From assembly GCA_024244665.1 (NCBI GenBank), contig JAAEOI010000179.1, positions 1 through 7,204 of the forward strand: a stretch of 7,204 bases of DNA, given 5' to 3'. The position numbers and the translations under genes are program-made. The DNA comes from Bacteroidota bacterium (GTDB lineage: Bacteria > Bacteroidota > Bacteroidia > Bacteroidales > GCA-2748055). Below the pieces are notes generated by a model that did no database searches, was not told the DNA's origin, and was given only the letters and a program-made list of their open reading frames with translations. Positions 6,837 to 7,204 of the stretch are shown here, piece by piece. How positions within the stretch are numbered: position 1 is the first letter of the stretch; each line of letters starts with the position of its first letter.

Positions 6837-7204
6837 GATGTATTCGTAGTTCCCATCGCCCTTGTTAGCAACCTGTTCCATCATCGATTCGTTCAGGTTA
6901 CCGTGTCCCACACCACAGATGGTCAGGTAAATACCCAAATCCCTGAAATTCTGTACCAACTCGATGAGTTCGACGGTTGAGGAGACCCCCAAGTTAAAAT
7001 CCCCGCAGTTCCCAGAATGATCCGGTTGTTGCCTCCCTCTTTGAAATTGTTATCGGCAATCTCGCAGGCCACCTCCAGAGCGGCTCCTCCTGCAGTACTT
7101 CCCGAGGCCCTCAGCCGGTCGATGGCTCTGTGTATCTTGTTTGTTTCCGATCCACTGACCGATTCTCAATATCACCTGTGTAATTGCCCATACTCATTTC
7201 AGAG
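6837..7204 (-). pseudogene. Decayed YfbK-like von Willebrand factor A (VWA) protein, fragment
   Basis: Read on the minus strand from the right edge, three frames in succession give one recognisable VWA domain. The first (to about 7166) reads GNYTGDIE, matching the YAGD segment of YfbK. The second (7165-7007) begins SVSGSETNKIHRAIDRL, then has GSTAGGAALEVA and ends NNRIILGT. The third (7004-6837) starts GDFNLGVSST and continues through LTICGVGHGNLNESMMEQ to NKGDGNYEYI. Each junction is a small indel. At 7005-7006 only two bases (GC) remain where the Asp codon of TDGDFN is expected, so the frameshift removes the metal-site (MIDAS) aspartate. Similarity stops at 6837, so the C-terminal DUF3520-like part that normally follows is absent. 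The N-terminal part lies beyond the window. The third frame stays open to 6657, opposite the end of the channel gene, but that stretch looks unrelated. Function of the family is poorly known. A sequencing error could explain the shifts but not the missing C-terminus. Confidence 0.8.

Noticed and set aside
6657..6992. Intact 111-residue minus-strand gene overlapping the channel end
   Set aside because: Its first part is the distal piece of a frameshifted VWA domain and its remainder is antisense to the channel tail, so it is better read as part of a pseudogene.

Overview
The window looks like a chromosomal segment of a Bacteroidota member, probably from the Bacteroidales/Marinilabiliales side. 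This is inferred from the proteins present, from start codons that lack Shine-Dalgarno sequences, and from promoter elements close to the Bacteroidota consensus (TTTG, about 19-21 bases, TAnnTTTG). I found no rRNA, tRNA, CRISPR array, insertion sequence or attachment site.

Layout from left to right. Bases 1-276 hold no large gene, only a possible partial start of a minus-strand gene leaving the window (1-56) and a possible 51-residue minus-strand ORF (68-223) with a matching -7 element. Bases 277-792 (minus) encode a small two-helix membrane protein of the DUF3592 type. It is transcribed divergently, across only 51 bp, from the largest gene, a secreted tricorn-type S41 serine peptidase (844-4158, plus). 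Directly after the peptidase stop codon comes an array of degenerate 7-bp tandem repeats (4159-4225), then a GNRA-capped hairpin with seven T's (4226-4262), which is a convincing intrinsic terminator. Only 27 bases later starts a large MscK-like mechanosensitive channel (4290-6779, plus) with a signal peptide, a periplasmic helical domain, about 11 membrane helices and the MscS pore and cytoplasmic domains. Convergent to it lies a decayed VWA-domain gene of the YfbK type (6837-7204, minus), broken by two frameshifts, lacking its usual C-terminal part and running off the window.

The genes do not form an obvious pathway. The shared theme is the cell envelope: an exported peptidase, an osmotic-stress channel, a small membrane protein and the remains of an envelope-type VWA protein. 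The terminator between peptidase and channel argues for separate transcription units. I see no convincing novel multi-gene system. The most interesting items are the heptamer-repeat/terminator block placed immediately before the channel gene, the recently broken VWA gene, and the altered active-site surroundings of the tricorn homologue.
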